DNA of 64,000 nt from Chitinophagales bacterium (GCA_026129525.1 JAHCHW010000008.1:116790-180789); one strand, 5' to 3'. Numbered from the stretch's first letter, positions 36,523 to 46,348 are shown. The notes: a model not told the origin generated them from the letters alone. A program made the numbers and translations.

Positions 36523-39500
36523 CTAAAATTTTCCGCCCACCACCAACTCTTTTTTAAACCGTTTTACCTTGCCTTGCAGGTTAAAAATTTCTACCCATGC
36601 AATATAGATGCCTATGCGTGCCTTTTGGTTGTTGTTGTCAAGCCCGTCCCACATAAATTTCCCTTCGCTGCCGAGGGTTTCGTTTTTAACGAGCGTTCGG
36701 ATTTCTCTTCCCACTGCATCGAAAATGACGCAGTTCATGGTATAGCCAGGCTCATCGAATTTGTATTGAATGTAGGTGAAATCTTTATCGCCATCATTAT
36801 CCGGAGTAAACACTTCCGGCTCTATGGAAATGTTGTTTTCGGTAATATTCGTTTCGCTGAACTGCGAATTGCGATAGGTAGGTGTAGCAAACCCCACACT
36901 TGATGCTGCCGAGTACCAGTTGGTTTTATCTTGCGTGGGTTTGTTGTAATCAATGCGCTCTAACGAAACTCCGTTTTTATCATCGAGCAAGCCGTAATGC
37001 CAACTCTGATTGTACGAAAGACTATCTACCGTAATTCCATTTCGCACTTTGAGCACGCATATTCCTTCTTTATCTGGAAAATTCGGCAGCGAACTTTGCA
37101 GCAGAAAATCCGGATTCTCTACATAATAGTTCTGCAAAATATTTTCGCGTTGTTCGGTAATGGCAACATATTGCCCCGGAAACAACAGAAAGCTACCCGA
37201 TGAAACCGCCCCCAATTCCAACACTGCCGATGGATTGCTGATGTCTTTTTCTACAATGTCCAAATCTTTGAGGTCAATCACTTTTTGCGAGCGGTTGTAA
37301 AGTTCCACAAAGTCGTAGCCGTAGGTGCGCGGATTAAACAGTATTTCGTTTATCGCCAAATCGTTTATCGCCACCGAATCGGGAATGGCAAAGCGTGCCG
37401 AGTCGCTTATGCCCACTCCGTTGCCACTGCAATCAGTAACAGCGTTAGTGAGTTTAACGGTGTAAATTGTTCCCTTCGAAAAATCGTTCAGAAATTCCAG
37501 CCGAACGGTAGTGTAATCGAAGGGCACGGGCAAGGCGAGGAGAGGTGTGCCCACTCCGTTGCTTACCGAATAGTAATTTACCACCGATGCATTGGCAATA
37601 TCTACCGCTTCGTTGAATTGCAACAGCAGTGTGTTGTTGTCTTCCAGATAAGCATGAACCAAACGAATGGGAATAGTATCGGGGTTGTTTTCAGCCACCG
37701 AATTTTTGCGTCCGGGTGTTCCGCCCGAAGCATCTTCGCTGGCTTTCCAGTTTTCTTTTCCGCTGCACGGATTTTGCACATCAATCATTTCGAGCGACCA
37801 CCCACCGTTTTTCTTCCCGTTATCCAAATACCAGGTATCGTCATACGCCACATAGTGAATCAAATTTCCGGTTTTGTCTTTCAGCATCAGTTGGTCGGCA
37901 GCATTGGTTAAAGCGGGGAAAGACGACAAGCCCAACACTTTTCCGAATGGTGCAAACAAAGCCGCATTGTTTGTAGAAGTAACTATGAGAAACGAATCGG
38001 GCAATATGAGATAATCGGGAAACGTAGCGCCTGTAGTACCGGGTTTGGAAATATTCCAGTTTTTCAGGTTAAACGTTTTGCCGCTGCGGTTGTAAAGCTC
38101 TACAAACTCAGCATCGGGCAAACCGATAACAGGTGTAGGGTCGGGCAACATTTCCGTAATCAACACATCGAAACGCGAAGGAGTTTGCGGCAGCGCAAAT
38201 AGCAAACTCTTGTTTCCATTCAGACTGTTTCCGCTGCAATTGGATAGGCCCGAAACTGTGATGGTGTACACTTCATTTGCATCAAAATCCTGCAGAAAAA
38301 TGAGCCGCACTTTTGCTTTGTTAACGGAATCAATTAAAGCCGTTTGCGGATTTCCAACGCCTTTGTTTACGGTGTAATTGGAAACCGTTGTTGCCGAAAC
38401 TGCATCGGCATTTTCATTGAAGGTAATTTCCAGTTCGGTGTTGCTTAACACATTTACAGCATTTAGCGAAAACTGCGAATTAGCGTTCGGATTCCACACG
38501 CTGTTTTTGCGGGCGGGTGTACCTCCTGTGGCATCATTCGAGCCAATCCAGTTGCCTTCTTCGCGACAGGGGGTGTTGGGGTTAATAAGTTCAAGCGTAT
38601 AACCGCCATTGGCTTTAACACTGTTGCCATACCATTTGTCGGAATAGCTTACCGAGTGAATTAAATTGTTGTTGCCGTCTTTCAGCGAAAGGTTATCGCT
38701 TGTGTTGTTCAGGGAAGGAAGAGAAGTAAGCCCTACGATGCGCGAAGCAGCAATGCCGAGCGATAAAAACGAATCAACATTGGCGGCAGCACACAGCACC
38801 AAATAATCATCGGCTGCAATGGTTTTGCTTGGGATTGTTACAGTAGAAGTGGCATCGGAAAATTTCCAACCGGTTATATTGATATTGAAAGCTGTTCGAT
38901 TATACAGTTCTACAAATTCTACTTCGGGCAAACCTACTACGGGTGTAGGGTCAGCCATTAGTTCGTTGATGAGCACATCGTAAGCGGCAGGGTTGTAAAA
39001 TGAGAATGAAAGGGTAGAGGTGTTTATGGTGTTTCCCGCCAAATCTTTCACCCCCGAAACAGTGAGTTGATAATTGGTTCCGTTTTGCAGCGCGTTAGCC
39101 AGGGTTAAATGCACTACGCTCAAATTCACCGCATCGCGGTTGGCTGAAACAGGAGTACCGATAGAATTGTTGATGGCATAGTTGCCGTTGTTTTGCGATG
39201 AAACCAACTCCACCGCTTCGGAAAAAGTTACATCTACCTGCGTAGGCGAAACAACCGTTGCAGAAAGTAACTGCGGCTTAGTAGTGTCGGGTTTCAGGTA
39301 ATCAATCGAAAAATCATCGAAGAAATAAAGATTGTAGCGCGATGCGGTGGTATAGCGACATGCTACGCCAAACCAGGAGGTAGTGGTAAAAGAGTTATCG
39401 GAAAAATTTCCTTCAAATACAAAATTGCTGCCGCCTGTGCAGTCGGCATATACATCCCATGTGCCGCCAATATGCCGCACTACTTTTACGCGTACCGAAT

Positions 39501-39981
39501 TACTGGTTGAACTGCCCATGCAGCCTTGCACACCCGTAAAAATTTTGGTAGTAGTGTTTCCGTTTTGGCGGTAAACCAACAGCGTGTCCGCACCGGTTCC
39601 TGCCGCACCAAACTGCACAAAGTAACCATTCAGGTTTCCGGCAAGGTTTTGCTGGTCGCTGGTTAAGTACACTTTTACATAGTTGGTAGAGCTGGGATTA
39701 AAATCTAATCGAATCAGAAAATTCCACTCGGTGGAATCCATTAACGAATTAGCGGTGGCTAAATAAATATTGGAACTTGCCTGCGGACCGTTGCTGCGCA
39801 GCATGTCGTTATCAATGTAAAACGAATCGGTTTTGCCGAGCCATGCGGGGGTGCTTGTAAAGTCGCCATCGCTGAAATCATCCAACACCTGCGCCACTGC
39901 CGGAAGCGGTAAAATTCCGGCAAAGAACAAGGCTAATCCACTTAAAAACGGCAGAAAAAAATTTCGTGTAAACCTTTTCAT
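36523..39981 (-). CDS. Large secreted protein with repeated lamin-tail (LTD) domains and FlgD-like end
   Basis: An 1152-residue exported protein with a signal peptide (FLSGLALFFAGILPLPAVAQ). It has at least two clear lamin-tail domains (DVLINELMADPTPVVGLPEV, DVLITEMLPDPTPVIGLPDA, each followed by EFVELYNR) and a third divergent one (LAINEILFNPRTYGYDF). Between them are Ig-like modules (SGVKDLAGNTINTSTLSF). The end (FTPDNDGDKDFTYIQYKF ... FDAVGREIRTL) is a FlgD-like Ig/type B-like sorting region. LTD domains occur in secreted nucleases and adhesins; no nuclease motif is seen. Probably a structural or adhesive surface protein. Confidence 0.85.
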   Translation of the reverse strand: MKRFTRNFFLPFLSGLALFFAGILPLPAVAQVLDDFSDGDFTSTPAWLGKTDSFYIDNDMLRSNGPQASSNIYLATANSLMDSTEWNFLIRLDFNPSSTNYVKVYLTSDQQNLAGNLNGYFVQFGAAGTGADTLLVYRQNGNTTTKIFTGVQGCMGSSTSNSVRVKVVRHIGGTWDVYADCTGGSNFVFEGNFSDNSFTTTSWFGVACRYTTASRYNLYFFDDFSIDYLKPDTTKPQLLSATVVSPTQVDVTFSEAVELVSSQNNGNYAINNSIGTPVSANRDAVNLSVVHLTLANALQNGTNYQLTVSGVKDLAGNTINTSTLSFSFYNPAAYDVLINELMADPTPVVGLPEVEFVELYNRTAFNINITGWKFSDATSTVTIPSKTIAADDYLVLCAAANVDSFLSLGIAASRIVGLTSLPSLNNTSDNLSLKDGNNNLIHSVSYSDKWYGNSVKANGGYTLELINPNTPCREEGNWIGSNDATGGTPARKNSVWNPNANSQFSLNAVNVLSNTELEITFNENADAVSATTVSNYTVNKGVGNPQTALIDSVNKAKVRLIFLQDFDANEVYTITVSGLSNCSGNSLNGNKSLLFALPQTPSRFDVLITEMLPDPTPVIGLPDAEFVELYNRSGKTFNLKNWNISKPGTTGATFPDYLILPDSFLIVTSTNNAALFAPFGKVLGLSSFPALTNAADQLMLKDKTGNLIHYVAYDDTWYLDNGKKNGGWSLEMIDVQNPCSGKENWKASEDASGGTPGRKNSVAENNPDTIPIRLVHAYLEDNNTLLLQFNEAVDIANASVVNYYSVSNGVGTPLLALPVPFDYTTVRLEFLNDFSKGTIYTVKLTNAVTDCSGNGVGISDSARFAIPDSVAINDLAINEILFNPRTYGYDFVELYNRSQKVIDLKDLDIVEKDISNPSAVLELGAVSSGSFLLFPGQYVAITEQRENILQNYYVENPDFLLQSSLPNFPDKEGICVLKVRNGITVDSLSYNQSWHYGLLDDKNGVSLERIDYNKPTQDKTNWYSAASSVGFATPTYRNSQFSETNITENNISIEPEVFTPDNDGDKDFTYIQYKFDEPGYTMNCVIFDAVGREIRTLVKNETLGSEGKFMWDGLDNNNQKARIGIYIAWVEIFNLQGKVKRFKKELVVGGKF

Positions 39982-40028
39982 GTAGCACTAATATAGATTT
40001 AATTCGCGCTCCTAAAAGTTATGAAATT

Positions 40029-41018
40029 ATGAAGGTAGCCGTTGTAGGTGCCACCGGTTTGGTAGGAACCAAAATGTTGCAGGTGTTAGCAGAAAGAAAT
40101 TTTCCGGTAAGTGAGTTGATTCCTGTTGCCAGCGAGAAAAGCGTAGGCAAAAAAGTTTCGTTCAAGGGAAAGGAATATACAATATGCAGTTGGCAGGAAG
40201 CGGTGAGAAGAAAACCGCAGGTGGCTATTTTTTCGGCAGGTGGGAGCACGTCAAAAGAGTTAGCCCCCAAATTTGCCGAAGCAGGTTGCACGGTAATTGA
40301 TAATTCGAGCGCATGGCGCATGGAACCGAATATCCCTTTGGTGGTTCCCGAAGTAAACGCGGATGTGTTAACTGCCAGCGATAAAATTATTGCCAACCCT
40401 AACTGCTCCACCATACAAATGGTGGTGGTGCTTAAGCCCCTGCACGATAAATACAAGATTAAGCGCGTGGTGGTTTCTACTTACCAAAGCGTAACCGGTA
40501 CCGGTAAAAAAGCGGTTGACCAAATGATGAACGAGCGCGCTGGCGTAAAAGGGGAAATGGCTTATGCCTATCAAATTGACATGAACGCGCTGCCGCACAT
40601 TGATGTGTTTTTGGAAAATGGTTACACCAAAGAGGAGATGAAAATGGTGAACGAAACCAAAAAAATAATGGGCGATGATTCTATCCGCGTTACGGCTACT
40701 ACAGTTCGCATTCCCACCATTGGCGGGCACAGCGAAAGCGTGAACATTGAATTTGAAAAAGATTTCGATTTAGATGAAGTGCGTACGCTTCTTTCTAACT
40801 CGCCCGGAGTAGTGGTGGTAGATGATGTAAAAAATCTGAAATACCCCATGCCCATTCACGCACACGATAAGGATGAAACTTTTGTAGGCAGAATTCGCAG
40901 AGACGAAAGCCAACCCAACACGCTCAACTGCTGGATAGTTTCCGACAATCTTCGCAAAGGTGCGGCAACCAATGCCGTGCAGATTGCAGAGTATTTGTTG
41001 AAGAAAGGAATGTTGTAA
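40029..41018 (+). CDS. asd: Aspartate-semialdehyde dehydrogenase
   Basis: Reduces beta-aspartyl phosphate to aspartate semialdehyde with NADPH, the branch point to lysine/diaminopimelate, threonine and methionine. NADP-binding VVGATGLVGTKM is at the N-terminus. The catalytic Cys126 is in NPNCSTIQ, and the His is in RIPTIGGHSESVNIE, a usual motif. The length of 329 is normal. It diverges from the LTD protein gene and converges with the GT39-like gene, whose stop is 5 bases away. Confidence 0.97.
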   Translation: MKVAVVGATGLVGTKMLQVLAERNFPVSELIPVASEKSVGKKVSFKGKEYTICSWQEAVRRKPQVAIFSAGGSTSKELAPKFAEAGCTVIDNSSAWRMEPNIPLVVPEVNADVLTASDKIIANPNCSTIQMVVVLKPLHDKYKIKRVVVSTYQSVTGTGKKAVDQMMNERAGVKGEMAYAYQIDMNALPHIDVFLENGYTKEEMKMVNETKKIMGDDSIRVTATTVRIPTIGGHSESVNIEFEKDFDLDEVRTLLSNSPGVVVVDDVKNLKYPMPIHAHDKDETFVGRIRRDESQPNTLNCWIVSDNLRKGAATNAVQIAEYLLKKGML

Positions 41019-41023
41019 AAAAG

Positions 41024-42559
41024 CTAAAGGGAAATTCGTTCAACTACTTCCACCCATGCAGTGCCTTTTCGGTTGCCGCTATTCAGCAACACTCCCTTAG
41101 TGCGGTTGGTTGCTTTCAAAAAGGCAATGGCATCAGTGGCATCTTTTGCATAGCGCACATTGCGCCCGGCATAGAATACTGTTTGTGGAGAAACATCGGG
41201 GTCGGTGAAAAAAATTACTTCATCGGGCGTAGCGGCTGACTTTATTTTTTCGCCCATGTCTTTTTCAAAAGAATACGATAAAACATCGGGCAAGTTCATT
41301 ACCTGATACTGAGCAACAAATACCAGCAACAGAACCAACAAACCAATCTGCATTTTGCGCAACGGCATGGTTCCGCTTTTCTTCACCTTATCATACAAAA
41401 TTCCCATCAGTACACTAAAAAATAGTGAGGCATATAGTGCTGTAAAATCGTGCTCGGAATAATTGAGAAAGAAAACATGCAACAGCACAACCGGCATTAC
41501 GCTCAGCCAAATAAAACGGTAGCCGTTATCGCTGAAAACAATTTTTAATTTTTTGCGGCTTATTGCCAGCCACACAAACAAAGCCAGCGCCACATACACC
41601 ACAATATAGTTGATGATGTAGTTGTAAAGCAGCGTTTTGAAAAGCCACAGATAATCGAACATAAAATGAAACAAGCCTTTGTTGGTGGCGGCTAAACTAC
41701 CGCGCATCAAATAGCGGCTGAACATTTCTTCGATGTAAGCCATCGGGCCGTTTATTTGTGAATACTGATATGCCATTAGCCGCAGCATGACCAACGTTAC
41801 AATTACTGTTGACCACAACAGCACTTTAAAACCACTGTTTCGGTTTAAATGCAACAGCGAATACACAAACACTCCGAAGGCAAAAAACACACCGAGCCAC
41901 GAAGTGTAAATCATAAGCGCCAGAATAAGCACATACAGAAAAATGTATTTGGGCACATAGAATTTTTGGCGGATAATCATTTTAAGCGCGGTGTAAACTC
42001 CGATAATGAAGAGGGCATGCACCGCCATATCGCTCATGTACACATTGCCCTGAAACCACAGTGTAACCGGAAGAAAAAGATAAATGGCGTACGCTACCAA
42101 AGCCGAGCGATACGGCAAGCTGCGCGCACGGTTAAAACTAAGCAGGCAAACCGTAAAGTACACAAACAGCCCGCTGATAAAATGCAACAGCAAATTGAAA
42201 ATCTGTAAGGGCAACACATCGGGGCGAATGTGTAGAGCTTTGAAAATGAAAAACGGGAAGTAATACGCAAAAGGCGGGTGTGACACATAATAGTAGTTGC
42301 CCTCGCTATCCACCATTTTACCGGTTTGGTTGGCGTGGTTGTTAATGAACTTATCAGCCGGATGATTGTAAGTCATAACGGGGTTGTAGTTGTATTTTTC
42401 AATGCCGTTATCGTACCATATCTGCATGATACGCAACGATACAGCCGTGCAAAATTCGTGGTGCTTGGAAAGCGGACGGTTGAGTTGCGGCAAACGCACG
42501 AGTACACTCAGCAAAAAAATGCCGAGCAGAATTGGAAAGGTGCGTTTGAGGAAGTCCAT
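41024..42559 (-). CDS. GT39-like polytopic membrane glycosyltransferase
   Basis: A 511-residue protein with about 11-12 membrane helices. The first loop holds the acidic/aromatic region after LNRPLSKHHEFCTA, and YYVSHPPFAYYFPFFIF fits the His-Pro-Pro motif of the PMT/ArnT/GT39 group, which transfers sugars from a lipid carrier. The final 80 residues are soluble (PDVSPQTVFYAGRNVRYA). Substrate and acceptor are unknown. It starts only 11 bases after the TOPRIM gene on the same strand, so it may be transcribed from asnS through the two-gene cassette, or have its own promoter inside it. Confidence 0.75.
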   Translation of the reverse strand: MDFLKRTFPILLGIFLLSVLVRLPQLNRPLSKHHEFCTAVSLRIMQIWYDNGIEKYNYNPVMTYNHPADKFINNHANQTGKMVDSEGNYYYVSHPPFAYYFPFFIFKALHIRPDVLPLQIFNLLLHFISGLFVYFTVCLLSFNRARSLPYRSALVAYAIYLFLPVTLWFQGNVYMSDMAVHALFIIGVYTALKMIIRQKFYVPKYIFLYVLILALMIYTSWLGVFFAFGVFVYSLLHLNRNSGFKVLLWSTVIVTLVMLRLMAYQYSQINGPMAYIEEMFSRYLMRGSLAATNKGLFHFMFDYLWLFKTLLYNYIINYIVVYVALALFVWLAISRKKLKIVFSDNGYRFIWLSVMPVVLLHVFFLNYSEHDFTALYASLFFSVLMGILYDKVKKSGTMPLRKMQIGLLVLLLVFVAQYQVMNLPDVLSYSFEKDMGEKIKSAATPDEVIFFTDPDVSPQTVFYAGRNVRYAKDATDAIAFLKATNRTKGVLLNSGNRKGTAWVEVVERISL

Positions 42560-42570
42560 GATTACATTCT

Positions 42571-43200
42571 TTAAAGAGGCAGTGTCTTAATCTGTTCTTC
42601 GAAGTGCTTATATGCACTAAGTTGATCCAGTTTAGAAAAATCCTCTGTGTGTTCAGCAACCAGATGGATTGCTGCACTTAAGCTCCTTTTTAGTTTTTGA
42701 AGACGTCTGCCTTTTAACTCACTTGCCTCAATAATCAAATTTCTAAGTGTCTGTTTTGGATCGGATAGAGATTCAATCTTACTAATTTGTGGAAGTGCAA
42801 GTTTTACCCTTCCATTAGGATTTTCTGCTGCTATTCGAATGGCTGATTCGTTTGTTAAGAGCCAAGCCTCCGTCATTCTAATGGGTATTATTTTAATGTA
42901 AGTGAAGTTCTGGACATTTTCTATCGCATTTTGTATCTCCAAGTCTCTCTGTTGAAGCGTTTCCTTTTCCGCATCTCTGTGAATAAAGATTATATCCGGC
43001 TCATAATAAAAAAGTGTGTTGTTAATCTTCTCAACTAGAGTTTTAGGTTGTGGATTAAAGAAGGATAACTCGGCTCTGTCGCCACTAAAAATTGTATCTG
43101 GATGAAATCTCGCAAGGGTAAAATCGATGATTGAAAGCAATGCTTTATCAGAACTACCATCCGAAATCAAAACATAATTTAATGTCTTAAAATTACTCAT
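42571..43200 (-). CDS. TOPRIM-like (DUF4276-type) protein, partner of the upstream ATPase
   Basis: A 209-residue soluble protein. The start VLISDGSSDKALL resembles the VLVEGxxD strand-loop of TOPRIM folds with Asp14 where Glu is usual. A second acidic site, IFIHRDAEKE (Asp76, Glu78), matches the TOPRIM DxD place, and MTEAWLLTNESA (Glu111-Trp113) matches the E-x-W-L-L feature of DUF4276 proteins. These would form a metal site able to cut nucleic acid, if active. It overlaps the ATPase gene by 4 bases (ATGA), which points to joint translation. ATPase plus separate TOPRIM pairs resemble phage-defence systems such as PARIS; a defence role here is inferred only. Confidence 0.65.
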   Translation of the reverse strand: MSNFKTLNYVLISDGSSDKALLSIIDFTLARFHPDTIFSGDRAELSFFNPQPKTLVEKINNTLFYYEPDIIFIHRDAEKETLQQRDLEIQNAIENVQNFTYIKIIPIRMTEAWLLTNESAIRIAAENPNGRVKLALPQISKIESLSDPKQTLRNLIIEASELKGRRLQKLKRSLSAAIHLVAEHTEDFSKLDQLSAYKHFEEQIKTLPL

Positions 43201-44669
43201 TCCGTAAACGCCAATTTTCCTTGTATGCCAATGCGATCAATTACTCGTTTGCGAGCAAATAACTCTTCTGTTTTTTTTGTAGACGAGTCGTCAACTAAGT
43301 CTACCTCTGGAGAAGTTGGATTCAAGTAGTTTAAAATTTTGGCTTTGGAGATTGTATTTTTGTCCCCTCTCCACGTTCCCTTCAAACATCTGAAGGTTAC
43401 ATTTACTTCTGTTTTATTTTTATCCGGAATTTTAATCTGTTCAGCAAAAAGTAGGCTGTCTTCGGTAGTTTCTGAAACCACTACTGGTGAGTGTGTGTTT
43501 ATTATGACCTGTCGAAGAGGGTTGTCATCACCACCAGGCTGAGTAATATCAACAGCTATATCTTCAAGCAGCTCAAGTATTGCCTTAATTCGCTTTGGAT
43601 GTATGCCATTTTCCGGCTCCTCCATACAAATCACCCCTTGCATTTCAGGGTCTGACTCAATAACCGCAAGGGCAAGAAATCGTAGTGTTCCATCTGATAA
43701 GGAACGAGCAGGCATCATTGGCGTTTTTCTGCCTTGTATCATCAGGGTAAGCAAATCGCGCTTATCATCTTTCTCTATTTCTATTCTAAATACATCATCT
43801 ATTAAGCGGTTTAGCCTATTAGCAACAGATGTTTTTACATCGCCTTGAATTCGTTTATCACTAATCAAGCGATACAAGGTTGCTGGAAGGTGTTTGCCGT
43901 CTGTTGTGATTTTCGGTGTTTCCGTGAAGATTAAATCATCGGGGCTTCTTAGAGACGAGGGTTCTAACTGCAAAAGTTGCCAAGATTCCATTTCCTTTTT
44001 GGTAACTAATACCGTAGGCGTTTCGACTGCATTTGCAGTTGACAGCACTGTTCTTGGCAGAGATGAAATACTAAGTGCTTTTTTTCTTCCTGCCACACCA
44101 TCTTGGCTAATCTCTACCTTGGCTGACTCTAGATTTGTGGAAATAAAGGGGGTTGAGGCTTTCCTGTCTGCTTGAATAGAGTTAATCCAATTGGAAGATG
44201 CCCCTATGTTTTTTAATGCTCTATGCATTTCTCTTTTGGGAATAGGTGTCAAACTTTCACTAATTACTGAAATAGCACTTTGTGCAATATCAGTTTGTTC
44301 CCTGTAAGCTATTTCAAGTTTATACCGAACAAAAGTGGTTTTTGCATTAGCTATTTGCCCCAAATGATCTATCGCTGTTTTTGGAATCACCATGTCCGCT
44401 TCAAACTCTGCCTTCTCACAGTACCCGCTGCCATTGTGATAAAAAATATTTCTTATGTCGTTAATAGATCGTTTTTCATTTTGGCTATCACGTATAGAGA
44501 ACGCTGCCTCTGTTAAAGTTAGATTAGCTGTAGCACTTAAAAAACGTATCGCATCAAAAAGATTCGACTTTCCAACTGCATTTGCCCCTGCAATGCATGT
44601 AAAAGCCCCAAAAGAGATGTCTATTTCCTTTAGATTTTTAAAGCCTTTTACCCTTAAACGAATAATCAT
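43197..44669 (-). CDS. OLD/RecF-like AAA ATPase (AAA_21 type) of a two-gene cassette
   Basis: A 490-residue ABC-like ATPase. Walker A GANAVGKSN is at residues 28-36, a signature-like LSDGTLRFLAL near 321, Walker B with catalytic Glu GVICMEEPENGIHP near 343, and the switch histidine in INTHSPVVVSE near 388. It lacks the C-terminal TOPRIM domain of OLD nucleases; that function seems to be supplied by the next gene, which it overlaps by 4 bases. I start at the ATG at 44669, since the longer frame (from 44771) would run into asnS and lacks family resemblance. The asnS stop is 22 bases upstream. A defence-like role is inferred from architecture. Confidence 0.8.
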   Translation of the reverse strand: MIIRLRVKGFKNLKEIDISFGAFTCIAGANAVGKSNLFDAIRFLSATANLTLTEAAFSIRDSQNEKRSINDIRNIFYHNGSGYCEKAEFEADMVIPKTAIDHLGQIANAKTTFVRYKLEIAYREQTDIAQSAISVISESLTPIPKREMHRALKNIGASSNWINSIQADRKASTPFISTNLESAKVEISQDGVAGRKKALSISSLPRTVLSTANAVETPTVLVTKKEMESWQLLQLEPSSLRSPDDLIFTETPKITTDGKHLPATLYRLISDKRIQGDVKTSVANRLNRLIDDVFRIEIEKDDKRDLLTLMIQGRKTPMMPARSLSDGTLRFLALAVIESDPEMQGVICMEEPENGIHPKRIKAILELLEDIAVDITQPGGDDNPLRQVIINTHSPVVVSETTEDSLLFAEQIKIPDKNKTEVNVTFRCLKGTWRGDKNTISKAKILNYLNPTSPEVDLVDDSSTKKTEELFARKRVIDRIGIQGKLAFTE

Positions 44670-44691
44670 AACACATGTAAATGTAAACTTA

Positions 44692-46209
44692 CTACGGCAA
44701 TAACCTGCCGTAACTTCTCGGGAACGGAATGGTTTCGCGGATGTGTTGCAAACCGCAAATCCAGGCAACAAGTCGCTCTAAGCCCAAACCGAAACCTGCA
44801 TGAGGCACATTGCCGAACTTGCGGAGGTCTAAGTACCACTCAAAGGCGCTCATGGGCAGTTGGTGTTCTACTATTTTTCTTTTCAGTCGTTCAATATCGG
44901 TTTCGCGCTCACCACCTCCTACTACTTCACCGTAACCTTCTGGCGCCAGCAAGTCAACACCTTTGGCGTAGCCTTTGTCGGTTTCATCTTCTTTCATGTA
45001 AAAGGCTTTCACTTCCTGAGGCCAGTTGTACACCATTACGGGCTGCCCGAACATTTTGGTGAGCACCGTTTCATCACTTCCGCCAAAATCATCGCCCCGC
45101 TTAAAATTTTTGGCGCTGTTGAGCCATTGAGGAATGTTGGAGAGCTTTTCCTCCAAGTCTTTAATCTCATTCTTCAGCTTGTCAATTTTATTTTGGTTGA
45201 AGTTGATTTCGCCTTTCTTTAAAGTGCCGCCTGCAATTTTTTCCTCGCGCTCTTTAATCTCCGCTTCCAGCTTCAGTTTTTCATCTTTCAACGCAGCTTC
45301 TTCATCAGCTAACATTTGCAGCGAAGTTCTGCCATTTACATCCTTTTCGCCTCTTATCACACTCACGGCATCTTCGTATTTCATGCGTATAAACGGCTCG
45401 CGCACTTTTTCCAAGTAAGTAGTATCGCGCTCCAGCACTTTCAATTCTTCTTTGCATTTATCTAACACACTGCTTACCACATAACGCACAAAGTCTTCAA
45501 TCAAGTCCATGTCCATTTTCAAATCATAGAAAGCCATTTCGGGTTCTATCATCCAAAACTCCGAAAGGTGCCTGCGCGTTTTCGATTTTTCGGCACGGAA
45601 AGTTGGTCCGAAGGTGTAAATTAAACCTTGCGCCATTGCCATGGCTTCGCCATACAACTGACCGGATTGAGAGAGATAAGCGGGCTCACCGTAATAATCG
45701 GTTTCAAAAAGCGTGGTGGTTCCTTCGCAGGCGTTGCCGGTAAAAATAGGCGCGTCCATTTGCACAAAACCGCGCTCCTGAAAAAAGCGGTGAATGGAAT
45801 AAATGATTTCGTTGCGGGTGCGCATAATGGCCCACTGTCTGCGGCTGCGAAGCCACAAGTGGCGCTTATCCATCAAAAAATCTACTCCGTGTTCTTTGGG
45901 AGTTATAGGATAATCTTCCGCTTCGGCAATTACCTGCAAAGCCGAAACCTGAATTTCATAACCGCCTATCTGCCGCTCGTCTTTAATTACTTTTCCTTTT
46001 ATGCTGAGCGAACTTTCCTGCGGCAAGCGCTTGGCTGCTTCAAACGAAGTTTCGCCTACCACATTCAAATCAATAACCGCCTGGCAAAAGCCGGTGCCAT
46101 CGCGAAAAGTCATAAACACCAATCCTTTGCTGTCGCGTTTTTGTGCGTTCCAGCCTTTCAGTTCCACTTCCTGCCCTTCGTGTTTGGGCAAATCTTTAAT
46201 GTAAAGCAT
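44692..46209 (-). CDS. asnS: Asparaginyl-tRNA synthetase with an internal coiled-coil insertion
   Basis: Class IIb aminoacyl-tRNA synthetase that charges tRNA-Asn. The N-terminal OB fold starts VELKGWNAQKRDSKGLVFMT. Motif 2 FRAEKSKTRRHLSEFWMIEPE and motif 3 GFGLGLERLVAWICG are complete. Unusually, residues of about 288-375 hold a highly charged segment with heptads (EEAALKDEKLKLEAEIKERE, KIDKLKNEIKDLEEKLSNI) that ordinary AsnRS, about 460-480 residues, does not have. The core frame continues after it with VYNWPQEVKAFYM, so it is an insertion, not a fusion artefact. It is followed by the ATPase/TOPRIM cassette. Confidence 0.96.
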   Translation of the reverse strand: MLYIKDLPKHEGQEVELKGWNAQKRDSKGLVFMTFRDGTGFCQAVIDLNVVGETSFEAAKRLPQESSLSIKGKVIKDERQIGGYEIQVSALQVIAEAEDYPITPKEHGVDFLMDKRHLWLRSRRQWAIMRTRNEIIYSIHRFFQERGFVQMDAPIFTGNACEGTTTLFETDYYGEPAYLSQSGQLYGEAMAMAQGLIYTFGPTFRAEKSKTRRHLSEFWMIEPEMAFYDLKMDMDLIEDFVRYVVSSVLDKCKEELKVLERDTTYLEKVREPFIRMKYEDAVSVIRGEKDVNGRTSLQMLADEEAALKDEKLKLEAEIKEREEKIAGGTLKKGEINFNQNKIDKLKNEIKDLEEKLSNIPQWLNSAKNFKRGDDFGGSDETVLTKMFGQPVMVYNWPQEVKAFYMKEDETDKGYAKGVDLLAPEGYGEVVGGGERETDIERLKRKIVEHQLPMSAFEWYLDLRKFGNVPHAGFGLGLERLVAWICGLQHIRETIPFPRSYGRLLP

Positions 46210-46348
46210 TGCAAATTTTTGAAGACTGCGAATATATCAAAGCCTTTGTTCTGTTGAAATGGCAAACAAGTCGGTAGTTTTTTGAATTTTTGTCGCAAAC
46301 GGTTGTGCAAACGAAAACGATGTGAGTTTCGTTATGCTATAAGGAAGA

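Noticed and set aside
45628..46257. 209-codon plus-strand frame opposite asnS
   Set aside because: Shadow of asnS, no recognisable protein features.
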